Source: Romanomermis culicivorax (taxonomy: Eukaryota; Nematoda; Enoplea; Mermithida; Mermithidae). From it: DNA of 64,000 bases. The DNA lies in assembly GCA_963922205.1 (NCBI GenBank), contig CAWUHX010000030.1, forward strand, positions 1,364,001 to 1,428,000. Reading direction: 5' to 3'. The translations under genes were made by a program, and so were the position numbers. The stretch's first letter is position 1. Every line of letters starts with the position of its first letter. The notes under the pieces are model-generated. The model had not been told where the DNA came from, ran no database searches, and saw only the letters and a program-made list of their open reading frames with translations. Shown piece by piece: positions 46,191 through 57,019 of the stretch.

Positions 46191-49100
46191 TTACTTCCTT
46201 CTATGACCGCTATGGTCACGTCCCGGTTGACCAATACCGGTTTCCCGTTTAAGCGGCGAAATATAATCGGGATTTTCAGTCGACGGCGGTCTCGTACTCG
46301 TAGACGTCCCCGGGATGTCCATCCTTTCCTCCGTTTGCGCATTACGCACCGGCGGAATCATTGTAGGCGGGGGCATCTGCATTCCCGGCGGAACTAAGAA
46401 CTGGTGGTAAAATTGGGGTTGCCCGGCCTGGAATTGCATGACCGGAAACTGCGGGACTTGAAACTGTGCCGGCGGCGGCACCATTGTATTCGGGAATAAT
46501 TGTCCTGAAAAAAGAGGGCGGTTTATACAATCAACACCCACCATCGGCAATCCCGGATAATTCGGCGGTAAATAAGGTAACTGCTGCTGCTGGGCTTGCA
46601 TCATCGCGTTTGGATCGGCCATTGACACTCCTTGCTGAGTTGTTTCGGTGGCCCTAGACCTGTCCAGTGAAGTCCTTCGACTGGAGTAGGACACGTCCAC
46701 TCTATCATCGTGTTGGTAATATGCGGCTGTTCTTTTCCTACTTCGAGACTCTCTACTACCTTTATGTTCTGCCGCTTCTCTTTTTTCTCTTTCCTTCCTT
46801 TCGTATTTCTTTTCGTAGTCATCGATCTCCTTGCGCCAACTTTCTTCTTCCGCTTCCTTGCGTTTCTTTTCCCGCGACATCGACTTCTCGTGACGACTTT
46901 CGTCTCTGTGTCGACTTTCGTGCCTTCTTTTTCTGTCGTTTTCGGGCGTTTTCGATTTCTCCGTTCTTTGCGTATCACTTTCTTTTCTACTCCATCGTTT
47001 GGATACCTTACTGGTCGCAGGCCTAGCGTGGGCATGCTTGACTCGGTATCCCACTCTTTTCTTTAAGGCTTTTTGAACTTCCAATATATCGTGAGCCTTC
47101 TTCCGATCGATAACTTCCCAAAACCGTATTCTGGGGTCCGTATTGTCTGTTTCTTTTTTCCAAACTTGTATGTTCGCATATTTCGGTTCGGGGTCTTTCT
47201 TGTCTTGAAGCACGGCCTTGGCAATCGTATAAGCTAACCCCGCTGCCTTTGCCTGACATGAGGAGTATAACCTATGAAAATTGCTCCCTGCTCCTCCTTG
47301 CCTAGCGTTGAACTCGCGGCGCAATTTCATTGTAACATACGCATGGGCTTGGTAATGGAATCCGGCGAAATTTTGGGGAATCCTACCCAATCTCGACAAT
47401 TTCATAAATAAGCACGCACAAGCCCATACGGCGGCTTCATAGGCTTTCTCCGCAGACCGTGTAGTACTCCATTCTGTTAATTGAAGCTCGAAAATACTCC
47501 ACAATTTTTCTGGCAAATTCGCCTGTAGAACGTGAAACTGTAGTTCGTAATATCGTATAGTTTCAATTTCGATCCCGGCTTCGTCGTACACACGGTTTAT
47601 CAAATCCGTCGCCATTAGAGCTACCTCCTCGTCTAAAGTCGGATCCATGTGCGCAAGATACTTCTGGACACATGGGTTCGACAGAGATACTCTCCCATAC
47701 TGGAAATCGACGACGTACTTTCCTTCCTTCAAAGCCTTATTAAGAACTTGTCCCCGTTTCCCGAGGCCCCGTCGATACTTGACTTTATCATTCGGATTTC
47801 CGGCTGGTTGTTGAAACTGCCCGCTCTTTACTTTGTCCAGTTCGGCTTTATTTTCTTCGTGACCTATCCGTTTCTCTGTAGCCTGTCTTTTCGATTGCAT
47901 CACTTTAGCAAATTTGTCCGGATTCTTGATATTCTCTACATTTTGCCCACCGGCTTTTGCATAAACCGGCGGCGTGGGCAAAACGTTATCCGTAATTTCT
48001 TCGTCATCGCTACCAATCTCTGATACCACCTCCACGTAGGGTTCTTCGCTCGTTTCTTCTTCCTCGGGATTGACATCTTCTAATTGCTTTGCCAATTCGA
48101 TTGCGGCCCTGCCGTACTTTTCTCTTTCCAAAACTTCTATTTTTTCTTTCATTTCTTTTATCTGGTCGGTTAATTTCTCGAAATCGGGTTGGGTTTCTTT
48201 TTCAGTTTCGACTACTTCCATGAGTTTCTCCTCCTCTTCAACACCTGTACTCCCCTCAGCGGGTGTACTGGCGATAGGGGGATCCGTGATGACCACAACT
48301 ACGGGTTTCTCTTGCTCCATCTCGGTACCTGAAACATTCGAATTATCTATTGTAGAGGGTACTGTTACAGTCTGCTCCTTCGAAGTTTCTTCCATAGGGC
48401 CCTGGCTAGCGGGAACCACAACTTCTACTTGCGGATACAGATCTGAATCGTCCCACTTATCTACAGATTTAAAAGTCGCAGAGGTGCTAGGGGCCCATAG
48501 GTCCTTAGCCTCGAATATGGACGCGGAAACGTTCCAGTAAATGAGGTTCTGACTCGCGGCATGGATATTCAGAAAATGAAACAAGTTATAAAAGTTACAA
48601 TTCATATGATAAATAGAATTATCGCGCAAATTGGTCTTTATTTCTTGGATAGGTTCTTTGCAGGATCGCGGTATCCATCTTATAGGTAGTACGCAAAAAG
48701 TGTTCTGGATGGATTTCGGCGTACGTATCTTCGGATACCGTTCCATCATCTGCTCCATCTGATCGGTAATTCTGTCGTTCAAAAGATCCTGGCCCATCCA
48801 CTTCATAAATTCAACCCGTTCCTGTTCATTTCTCCACACAGAGGCCCACATACCAGACGTGAATCCCGGAACCCAGGATTTCCATTCTTGCGCCGAATGA
48901 GGCCACAAGAAGTAGATAATCGGGTTTACGTTTTTCTCGTACAACTCTTTGACTATGGGAATGATTGATCGGTTGATTTTGGAGTGATAATGATCTTTGA
49001 GTGCCGAAACTTGTTCTCGTATAACATTAGTAAACTGGATCACATCCTTAGGCCATTTTCCTTTCTTCATTTCCATTTCCCGGGGTTCAATTGGCCGTCC

Positions 49101-50262
49101 GAAATGTCGTGCCGCCAGGATATCCTCTAAATCCCAATCGTTTGCCGGTGCTTCTTCGGAACCGTCGGTATCTTTTCTTTTCCTTGACGCTTTCACTTTT
49201 CTTTCTATCCACGGGAACCAACCGTTGGGTACTGGCTGTGGCTCAATATCGGTATTTGAGAAATGCGGAGGACAATGAAAAGTCCCGGGCGCCATTTCTT
49301 CCGACGATTTATACGTCGCGATAGCCTCTCCACGCATCATGAAATACAACGCGTTTGTGTTATCCGTTACTTCTTCCACTCCATATGGTCCTTTCCACTC
49401 TGGATCGGCAATTCTGCCTTCGAACGTATCTCTGAATCTTCGTGCTAGATCGGAGATCAATTCCGGCTCCATTGTATCGTGTGGGTACAATTGAAAGCAA
49501 TTTTGAATATCGCTCGCGAATCCATATCGAAGTAAAGCTAAAAAACATAAAAGCGACCCGCGCGCGTCGAGCGTCGCGTATCTCAAAAGTTCTATGTTTA
49601 GCTTATCTGCCTCCATTAGCTGTCGAAACTCCAGGGAACTCAACTGTCCCCACGAAATCTTGAAGGCGTCGGCCCATAAAACAAAATTTCCGTCATGAGG
49701 GCTTTCAAATTGAGACCTTCGGGGCTGATTCCGACTATTCTGGCTTTCGGCTTGTCCTTCATTTCTGCCAACACAATCTCCAAATCGTAAACGCAGCACG
49801 ATAAAATATAATCTATGTTGTCCCGTCTTTTCCGCACTAGTTCTTTTTCTTGATCCAAATATCCGAATTTGGTCAAAACTAACGTGATATCCTCTCGAAT
49901 ATGAAAACCGACGATGATGTTTTCGCGGCGAAATATTGTTCCATATACTTTGTGGAAATGTTCTTTGTCCCAAAATTTCAAATCGATTATGAAGTTTTTC
50001 CCGCACATGGTTGAAATTGTTAAAAGTCGCAATGCGTCACTAGGCTTCGATCCTGGGGTTTTTGGCTTCCTCCCACTTTCTGTATCCAACGCTATGACTA
50101 TCCGTCCTCGGAACTTCGAATTGTTTATCGCTCTAATAAATGCTTTCAAATTTTCGGGCGCCAAAAATAATGGTTCTTCGATGGCCGCATGAGGCACACC
50201 GAACAACGATGTAAAATAATTTGAAATATCCGTTGAACGTACTAATCTCCGAACATTGTAAT
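46191..50262 (-). CDS. e5 second ORF, exon 2: DEDDy exonuclease-like multidomain protein
   Basis: No ATG opens this frame; it starts behind acceptor TTTTAAG at 50263. The exonuclease-like part has ExoI ALDTES (Asp 50084-50086, Glu 50078-50080), ExoII VGFHIREDI (Asp 49889-49891) and ExoIII RYATLDA (Tyr 49578-49580, Asp 49566-49568). A block typical of RNase D/MUT-7 proteins (GLNLKALM) lies before ExoIII. There the frame changes by one base (between about 49720 and 49640), a real or sequencing frameshift. Then come a conserved domain shared with e1 and e2 (about 49060-48540), an acidic Glu/Thr-rich part, a coiled coil (about 48180-48060), a helical domain (about 47690-47100), a Lys/Arg/Ser-rich part (about 47000-46680) and a Gln/Pro-rich tail. 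In the family such enzymes remove nucleotides from 3' ends; here the substrate is unknown. Confidence 0.7.
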
Positions 50263-50471
50263 CTTAAAATTTTCACACAATTTTCTAACTACAATTTTTG
50301 ACAATAATTTCGAAACAAAAACGACTCAAATGCACAAGAATAAATTTGGACGAAGGGGAGTTGATCAGGCTCTCAAACACCCAAAATCCTCGGCATATAA
50401 ATTGCCGGCCGGTCAACTTAGAGTCCTATTCCGAAAAATTTCAACATACATTCTACCTTTCCAATACTTAC
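50263..50471 (-). other. e5 intron in the second ORF (209 bp)
   Basis: Donor A|GTAAGT at 50471, acceptor TTTTAAG ending at 50263. Exon 1 leaves one base and exon 2 supplies two, so the frame is kept. The codon before the acceptor G is an in-frame TAA, so without splicing the ORF is closed. Counterparts with TTTAAG at the homologous residue are found in e1 and e2. Confidence 0.55.
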
Positions 50472-50556
50472 TACTGAGTTGAAAATTCGTATTATCTTGC
50501 CGATCTTGCGGCTGCCCGAAGGTGCTATCAACTTCGACGATAGTGGACGTTGCCAT
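50472..50556 (-). CDS. e5 second ORF, exon 1 (28 codons)
   Basis: ATG at 50556 opens MATSTIVEVDST... and runs for 28 codons plus one base to a consensus GTAAGT donor. It has the same length and place as the MTTPST peptides of e1 and e2. It starts about 400 bases after the gag-pol stop, so it must be translated from a separate or spliced transcript. Confidence 0.55.
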
Positions 50557-50955
50557 ATCGCGTTTGGATCCGAATTTCTTGAAATTTCCAATCGACGAAA
50601 ATTACTAATACACTAACGCTTTGCAAATGAAATCTAAAAAATAATTCCATAATTCCTCGACTTCGCGACTTCAATGATTCGGGGAAGATTTTCCCGGGAC
50701 TTATAAAGATTTAATTTTTTCACACTGAGCGCGTGAAAAAATATTATTTCGCCCATTAAAAATTTTCCGGCGTCGTAATTTTTTGGAAAATGCCTAAAAC
50801 TTGCCATAAAGTTGCCAAAAATAAGTCAGTACAATTAAAAATTGAAAAAGGAGAAAGGGGAAAAGGTTAGAAAAAATATAATACATAGGGCATTAGAAAA
50901 TACACATAAAATTAATCCTAACAAAACGCACAACGAAAACGATAAAAATGAATTG
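50557..50955 (-). other. e5 spacer between gag-pol and second ORF
   Basis: About 400 bases with an A/T-rich stretch and no frame on the element strand. It is at the position where a promoter or splice acceptor for the second ORF would be expected. No motif that I can name. Confidence 0.4.
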
Positions 50956-53900
50956 TTAATTACAGTAAAAATCGGGCGTTCGCGTAACAAAAGGCATTAC
51001 GCGATTTACAGAAACTATTTGTACGCGCGAATCTGGTTTCCCAGCGCGACGTATTTTAATGACATTTTTTTCTAAATTCGATGTCTCAATTACTTCGTAC
51101 GGACCGTCGTTTGTTGTATCGGCCTTTCCTTTGATAATTCCCTTTTGGTAGAGAACAAGTTCTCCCGTTCGGAATGTTTTTTCGCGAGCCTTCTTATCGT
51201 ACTGTAGTTTCCTTTCGGCCGCGGATTTTTTATGGTTTTCATTTATGATTTTATACGTGTTAAGGAGGTGCTCCGTTAACATGTATCTGTAGGTATCGTA
51301 ATTATTCTGGATAATTATTGGCCTCGCTATCTCATTATCCAATTGAAACCTAGCCTCGTGCCCGTACAATAGGCTATGGGGGGAATTTTTCGTTGTTTTG
51401 TGCGGCGTAATCCGATATGCAAATAAAATTTGCTCGAGATAGTGTGGCCAATCGTCTGGGTCGGTTATCGCGACTCTCCTAATTTGTTCTATTAACGTTC
51501 TATTGAATCTCTCCACCATACCATTGCATTGCGGGTGGTATGGTGTTGTATTTATTTTCTTTATTTTTAAGAGATCGCACACATTGCGCATTAACTCGGA
51601 CATATATGCTGAGCCTTGGTCACTCAGCAGGTGTTTCGGTGTGCCGTGCGTATAAATGACCTTTTCCATAAATGCCTTCACTATTGTGTCGGCCTTTTGA
51701 TCTGGGATGCATTTTGCTTCGACCCATTTCGTGAAATAGTCCATAAATACAATAACGTATGGTCTTTTTTCTCGAAGGGGCGAAATACTGACCACATCGG
51801 TTGCTACTATCTCCCAAGGATACGAGACGGGTATTGGGTTAAGTGGTTGGATCGGATTTGCTATGGGGCGGCACAGTTGGCAAACGACGCAGGATTTTAT
51901 CCATTTAATAATGTCGTTTTCCATATTTGGCCACCAAAACTTGTTTCCTATCGCGGCGATAATTCTATCTATTCCCTGGTGTCCCATTAATGTATCGCCG
52001 TGATATTGATGTAAGATGAGGTGTCTAAGTCTTGATGGGATCACTAGTTGGCTTTTTCCATGGGCATTTTCACGGTATAATACTCCGTTTTCCAAGTGAA
52101 AACTATTAAAGTATTTTTTCGAACTATTTTCACCAACGTTCCGAAAAATGTCCGCCAACTTCGGATCCAATTGTTGTTGTTTCTGAACTAATTCCAGGGA
52201 AAACAATTCGGAATCTTTTTTCACTTCCTTCGGTGTTTGATCTATTTCTTGTTGGGTCGGCGGTGGGGGATCAATGAATGTTTCCTGAGTCTCAGGTTCA
52301 AGCATTTGCCTCGTCATGGCTCTCGTAACCGCCATGCATTCGGGTTCCGTAGTCGATTTCTCCTCTTCGATTTCTTCCTTCGTTTCTTGTCTTTTACTTC
52401 GACTCTTTTCCTTTTCTTCGGACCGTGATAAGAAATCTGCAAAGGCGTTTTCTCGTCCCGCTACGTATTCAAAAGTATAATTGAATTGACCAATATATAA
52501 AGCCCATTTTAACAATCTTTGATTTTGCTGTTTCTCTGCGGAGAGCCACGTGAGTGGTTTATGATCTGTCCTGATCGTGACCCTAAACCCCATCACGTAA
52601 TGCCTATACTGCTTGAACCCGTAAACTACTGCCAAACATTCTCTTTCTGTCGTTGAATACCTTGTTTCCGCGTCGTTTAAAACTCGACTCGAGTAGGCTA
52701 TTGTCCATCGATCATTTTCCGTTTCTTGATACAAAATTGCCCCTATTGCCGTTCCTGAGGCATCTGTTTGAATTACAAATCTTGCCGACCCGTCAAATAC
52801 TGGGTATCGGAGGAAGGGTGCCGTCATTAGGGCATTCTTTACACTTTCGAAAGCTGCTAACTGCTCCTCTGAAAGTTCAAACTTTTCCTTCCTATTTTTC
52901 TTTGCGAGGGCTTTAAATAAGGGCTGGGCGATAAAGGCTAAATTGTGAATGAAACGTTTAGACCACTGCACTAATCCCAAGAACTTTTGCAGCTGCTTGA
53001 TGGATTTGGGTACTTCGAAATTTTTTACCGCTTCTATCTTTTGTGGATCTACTGACATTCCGTTCTTGTCCAATATGTGGCCTAAGAATTTCACACTGGC
53101 TGGCATAAAGGAACATTTGTCAGGTTTTAGTGTGAGGTTCGCATTTATTAGACATCGAAATATTGTCTCTAAATTTTCTATATGCTCTTCGACGGTTTTT
53201 GAAAAAATTATAACATCGTCGATATATACTAGGCATATTTTCCATACGTATGGGTACAAAATTCGTTCCATGAGTCGTTGAAATTCCGCGGGAGCATTCT
53301 TTAGGCCGAACGGCATCACCTTGAACTGGAACAAACCTTCTTGACATATAAATGCTGTTTTTTCTTTTGATTCGGAGTGCATGGGTACCTGCCAATACCC
53401 CGACTTTAAATCCAAAGTAGAAAAGTACCGTGCTCCTCCCAGCGCATCTAAATAATCATCTATTCGAGGTATTGGAAATTTGTCGTCTTTCGTCACTTGA
53501 TTGATCCCTCTGTAGTCGACTACTGGTCTCCATGTGCCATCTTTTTTGCCTACTAAAAACAATGGCGCAGCCCAAGGGCTTCTAGAAGGCTCGATGACAC
53601 CTTTGTCCATCATATCTTTGACATGTTCTCGAATTATATCTCTTTGCATAATTGGCGCTCTCCAGTAGTGTTTTTGAACAGGTAGCGCATCTCCTGTATC
53701 GATCTTATGCTCCGCTTCATGGGTGATTGTTAAAGGATCGCTCTTCATGCTAAATGCCTGCCTATGCTTGAGTAAGACATTCATGAGCTGTTGTTGCCCT
53801 TCTCTATCGACACTCGATTCTTTTACCAAGTGCGTAACGATTTTGACGAATTCTGGTTCGGTTTGCCATTGATTTTGGGGCTCCGATTGCAGTTGATGTA

Positions 53901-56900
53901 CTTTTTCGTCAAATTCTGGCCCCACGAACTTTGTTTTGGTCTTGGCTATCAACTCGTTGCCACGCAATTTGATTCCTTTGTTTGTCTCATTTATTAGTAG
54001 GATACGAAAATTATTGTCTTTAGCGTCCACGATTGAGGCATCGACGTCAAATAAGGTATCTTTCCCCGTCTCTTCTACCACTATGGGACCCTTTGCCCAA
54101 TCTTTCTGTGGCCAAACCACAGCTTGCACAAAAGAAGTGGTATTTGGGGGAATATATGTCCCGTTTTTTGTCCAAATAAAGGTTTCTTCGTTCATTTCAG
54201 TAATTCGCATCACTTGTTCCTGATCCTCGTCACTTTCTAGTTCAGGTAGATCTTCTTCTTTGACTTCCTCTTGTAGAGGTACGTAATCGAGAACCATTGG
54301 ATTCGTAGGAATTGGTAAACGGGACGGTATTTGCGCATCGTCGAATAATGTCTCACTAATAATTTGTTTCTCTACATTTGCTAGGCGTATGTGGCCGTTT
54401 CGAAAATCGATAGACGCCTGTATACTAGGATGGGTTAGAAAATCTAGACCCAATATAATACCTTCATTTAGGTTATCTAGTAACGCGAATCTGGCCAAAA
54501 AATTCCCAAAACCGGTTCCAACGTACACAAATGTAGGACCATATGTTGTCACTCGTTTTCCAACAGCTGTTACTACTGAATTTAAGATAGGGAATTTTGT
54601 CTTGGGCGTATTCAGTAGCCTTGACGCTGTATCTGTCCTCATGAAGCTAGATTGCGCTCCCGTATCTATTAGGGCTTTAAATTCTTCTCCGCGTATCCTA
54701 ACGGGTATCAATAACCGTTGACATTTGCGAAAATTTTCCAAAAATAAGTGCTCGTTATCATTGGCGAGTCTAGGCTTTGTCTCTGAAGTAGAATTGATAA
54801 CGTTCCCCAAGCCTAACTCGTAGTTTTCAATCAAAACTCCATCTAATGCTATAATTTCCGGCTTATCTTGTTTTTTAGCCTCTTGTGAATTTATAACATT
54901 TACGGAATTATTCGGAGGGTTATTCACCGGTTGCGATGTTGTTGCGGGTACAATATTTGGCGGTGGCTGCGGGACGTTATTTTGGCGGTAATAATATGCC
55001 ACATTAGGATTCTGTTCGACGTTATTATTGTGATATGGCACCCGTTGACCGAAATTAGCAAATCCTGCTCTTCCACGATTTACAAAGCCGCCGCGATGGT
55101 CAAAATTTCGATTATAAAAATTATTGCCGCGATTCCACGACCTCCCTTGATCCGTTGGTTGGATCAATTCCGGGTGCAGGATAAAACAATTTTCAGACGA
55201 ATGACTATTCGATTTGTGGTATGTACAATATGGCCGACGATACGGATTTCCCAAAATTCTACCAGGTAAATTGTTATTATATGGTACATTATTAGGACTA
55301 TTATTGACTCCCCAACGATTAAGAGTTGGAGGGCCCTGACCCCTAATTGCTTCATTAACCATTTTCATAATATCCTGCTGGGACAAAGGGGTTTGAAATG
55401 CTGGTGGCGGCGGGAAAATTTGCTGAGGCCGTATAATCTGTTGTTGTTGACCAGTATTACTATCCTGCGGACGAAATTGTAAATTATTAAATCTTCTATT
55501 TTCATAGACTCTATTCAACCGATCATCTTCGCCGTCTTCTTGGTCCTCGCTGAATTCCTTCCAGGCCGTCGTATCGGCTTTCAACTTGTTTACGAATTCC
55601 GCCAAAGAGGCGATATTTTTGAACTCGTGAAGCCGACCCTCCATTCGCGTTTGGACGTAAACTGGAGCCTTGTGAAAATACGTTTCGATGACAATACGAT
55701 TTCGTTCATTTTCGGTTTTTTCGTAATTTAATAAATGAACATAAGTTTTTATTCGGCGTAAAAAATCCTTTGTTGTCTCCCCTTTTCGTTTTTTCATATC
55801 ATGTAACTCCCTTCTAAGTGCAGGAGTGTCCATTTTTGGAGCAATCATTCTAATCACACTCGCCTTCCCTTCTTCATAGCTACCATTCTTATCCACGTAT
55901 GTCGAAGTTTCAAAATCGCAACATCGCCAAAGTACTTCAATTCTTAGATCTTCCGTATCTTCAGGCTTGAATGTGCCTTCCAAACAGGCGAAAAAATTGA
56001 GTATCTCCGCGGCCTCCATTTTATCCGATATTTCTTTATTCTTCATTCGACCTAAAATTATCTTGATTCTTTTTTCGGGATCTTCACAATATCGTCCATA
56101 ATCCTGCTGATTTCGATTTATACTTCCAGACACAGGTTGTTCCATTCCGCGATTCCATGACGTCGTTGGTATTTCATCTTCCATCCTTCGATATTGTGCG
56201 CCTTGAGCCTGTGCCTGGGCAAGATGATTTTGAAACCAATTTAATTTTCTCTCTAAACTTCTGTCTAAATGTTCTTTAGCCGGTTCAGACTGAAGTATGT
56301 CTGTATTTTCGTAGTTTGGTATTCTTTCATCGAGCTTTCTATCTGTTTTCCTCATCAACTCCCGCATTTGTTTTTCGACCTCTTCCATTACCTTCCTCGC
56401 ATTTTGTTGATCCTGTTCTCGTAACCTTTCTTCCAATAATTTTCTCTCTGCTCTTTCTTGCATAAGTTGTTCTAATATTTCTTGTTCCCGGAGCGCTGCT
56501 TTCGTTCTTTCCACATTAACAGCATTTGTTGATTTATCGACTGCTCTTTGCATTGATTCCAGGATGGCTAAAGTGGCCACATCCTGCAAATTCCCTTTCG
56601 TCAGTCTTTCAGTTTCATTCCTCGGTTTCGTTTCGATACCAATTTTTGCGTCGATTTCCGGTATTGTAGGCGTACATTTCGAATTATGAAATGATACCAC
56701 ATTCGTTTTCGGAGTTACATTAATCTTCTCGAAGGATGATACTGAACCAGAGGACGTCTGTATCCCCTGATCCGCATAATCATATGTCTCTGCGTCAATA
56801 GTCTGATCTTTGTTGCTGTCATCGGGTGAACTCGCAAATTTCTTTGCTACTTGTTCGATCGTTGCTTCCATATTTGCCATCCGTTCGTCGTGATCCTCTT

Positions 56901-56988
56901 TATTCAATTCCATTTGCGATAATGTTACTTTCGGCCGTCGTCCAGGTTGCTTCCGTATCGTTAATTTCGGCTTCGATACTTTCTTCAT
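50956..56988 (-). CDS. e5 gag-pol polyprotein (2010 aa), Ty3/gypsy
   Basis: One uninterrupted frame whose ATG lies only about 31 bases behind the 5' LTR. Gag: acidic/basic N-terminus with a coiled coil (residues about 140-230), capsid-like region, and a Cys/His cluster [14 protein letters not shown] near 591 with an unusual order of ligands. Protease: IDTGAQSS near 773 and [26 protein letters not shown] and YIDD near 1256. RNase H: QTDAS near 1405, TDHKPLTWL. Integrase: His/Cys zinc-binding region about 1660-1700, catalytic ATD near 1729, SDQGS near 1789, VERFN near 1825, and a GPY module near 1962. All catalytic residues are in place. Gag and pol are fused in one frame, with no frameshift signal needed. 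It makes and integrates the element's cDNA. Confidence 0.93.
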   Translation of the reverse strand: MKKVSKPKLTIRKQPGRRPKVTLSQMELNKEDHDERMANMEATIEQVAKKFASSPDDSNKDQTIDAETYDYADQGIQTSSGSVSSFEKINVTPKTNVVSFHNSKCTPTIPEIDAKIGIETKPRNETERLTKGNLQDVATLAILESMQRAVDKSTNAVNVERTKAALREQEILEQLMQERAERKLLEERLREQDQQNARKVMEEVEKQMRELMRKTDRKLDERIPNYENTDILQSEPAKEHLDRSLERKLNWFQNHLAQAQAQGAQYRRMEDEIPTTSWNRGMEQPVSGSINRNQQDYGRYCEDPEKRIKIILGRMKNKEISDKMEAAEILNFFACLEGTFKPEDTEDLRIEVLWRCCDFETSTYVDKNGSYEEGKASVIRMIAPKMDTPALRRELHDMKKRKGETTKDFLRRIKTYVHLLNYEKTENERNRIVIETYFHKAPVYVQTRMEGRLHEFKNIASLAEFVNKLKADTTAWKEFSEDQEDGEDDRLNRVYENRRFNNLQFRPQDSNTGQQQQIIRPQQIFPPPPAFQTPLSQQDIMKMVNEAIRGQGPPTLNRWGVNNSPNNVPYNNNLPGRILGNPYRRPYCTYHKSNSHSSENCFILHPELIQPTDQGRSWNRGNNFYNRNFDHRGGFVNRGRAGFANFGQRVPYHNNNVEQNPNVAYYYRQNNVPQPPPNIVPATTSQPVNNPPNNSVNVINSQEAKKQDKPEIIALDGVLIENYELGLGNVINSTSETKPRLANDNEHLFLENFRKCQRLLIPVRIRGEEFKALIDTGAQSSFMRTDTASRLLNTPKTKFPILNSVVTAVGKRVTTYGPTFVYVGTGFGNFLARFALLDNLNEGIILGLDFLTHPSIQASIDFRNGHIRLANVEKQIISETLFDDAQIPSRLPIPTNPMVLDYVPLQEEVKEEDLPELESDEDQEQVMRITEMNEETFIWTKNGTYIPPNTTSFVQAVVWPQKDWAKGPIVVEETGKDTLFDVDASIVDAKDNNFRILLINETNKGIKLRGNELIAKTKTKFVGPEFDEKVHQLQSEPQNQWQTEPEFVKIVTHLVKESSVDREGQQQLMNVLLKHRQAFSMKSDPLTITHEAEHKIDTGDALPVQKHYWRAPIMQRDIIREHVKDMMDKGVIEPSRSPWAAPLFLVGKKDGTWRPVVDYRGINQVTKDDKFPIPRIDDYLDALGGARYFSTLDLKSGYWQVPMHSESKEKTAFICQEGLFQFKVMPFGLKNAPAEFQRLMERILYPYVWKICLVYIDDVIIFSKTVEEHIENLETIFRCLINANLTLKPDKCSFMPASVKFLGHILDKNGMSVDPQKIEAVKNFEVPKSIKQLQKFLGLVQWSKRFIHNLAFIAQPLFKALAKKNRKEKFELSEEQLAAFESVKNALMTAPFLRYPVFDGSARFVIQTDASGTAIGAILYQETENDRWTIAYSSRVLNDAETRYSTTERECLAVVYGFKQYRHYVMGFRVTIRTDHKPLTWLSAEKQQNQRLLKWALYIGQFNYTFEYVAGRENAFADFLSRSEEKEKSRSKRQETKEEIEEEKSTTEPECMAVTRAMTRQMLEPETQETFIDPPPPTQQEIDQTPKEVKKDSELFSLELVQKQQQLDPKLADIFRNVGENSSKKYFNSFHLENGVLYRENAHGKSQLVIPSRLRHLILHQYHGDTLMGHQGIDRIIAAIGNKFWWPNMENDIIKWIKSCVVCQLCRPIANPIQPLNPIPVSYPWEIVATDVVSISPLREKRPYVIVFMDYFTKWVEAKCIPDQKADTIVKAFMEKVIYTHGTPKHLLSDQGSAYMSELMRNVCDLLKIKKINTTPYHPQCNGMVERFNRTLIEQIRRVAITDPDDWPHYLEQILFAYRITPHKTTKNSPHSLLYGHEARFQLDNEIARPIIIQNNYDTYRYMLTEHLLNTYKIINENHKKSAAERKLQYDKKAREKTFRTGELVLYQKGIIKGKADTTNDGPYEVIETSNLEKNVIKIRRAGKPDSRVQIVSVNRVMPFVTRTPDFYCN

Positions 56989-57000
56989 CTTTTACCTTTG

Positions 57001-57019
57001 TAGCTGCACAAGTCACCAA
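57001..57019 (-). promoter_or_regulatory. e5 primer binding site
   Basis: In element orientation the LTR end TACGACA is followed by T and TGGTGACTTGTGCAG, complementary to a tRNA ending in CCA. It shares TGGTGAC with the family A elements. tRNA not identified. Confidence 0.65.

Noticed and set aside
49660..49710. Programmed -1 frameshift site in the e5 nuclease ORF
   Set aside because: The A/T runs do not give an X-XXY-YYZ heptamer in the upstream frame and I see no obvious downstream structure; left as possible indel.
49640..50006. N-terminal part of the long 46191 frame upstream of about 49700 as a protein
   Set aside because: The other frame over the same DNA carries ExoI, ExoII and the RNase D-like block; this one has no homology there and is a shadow.
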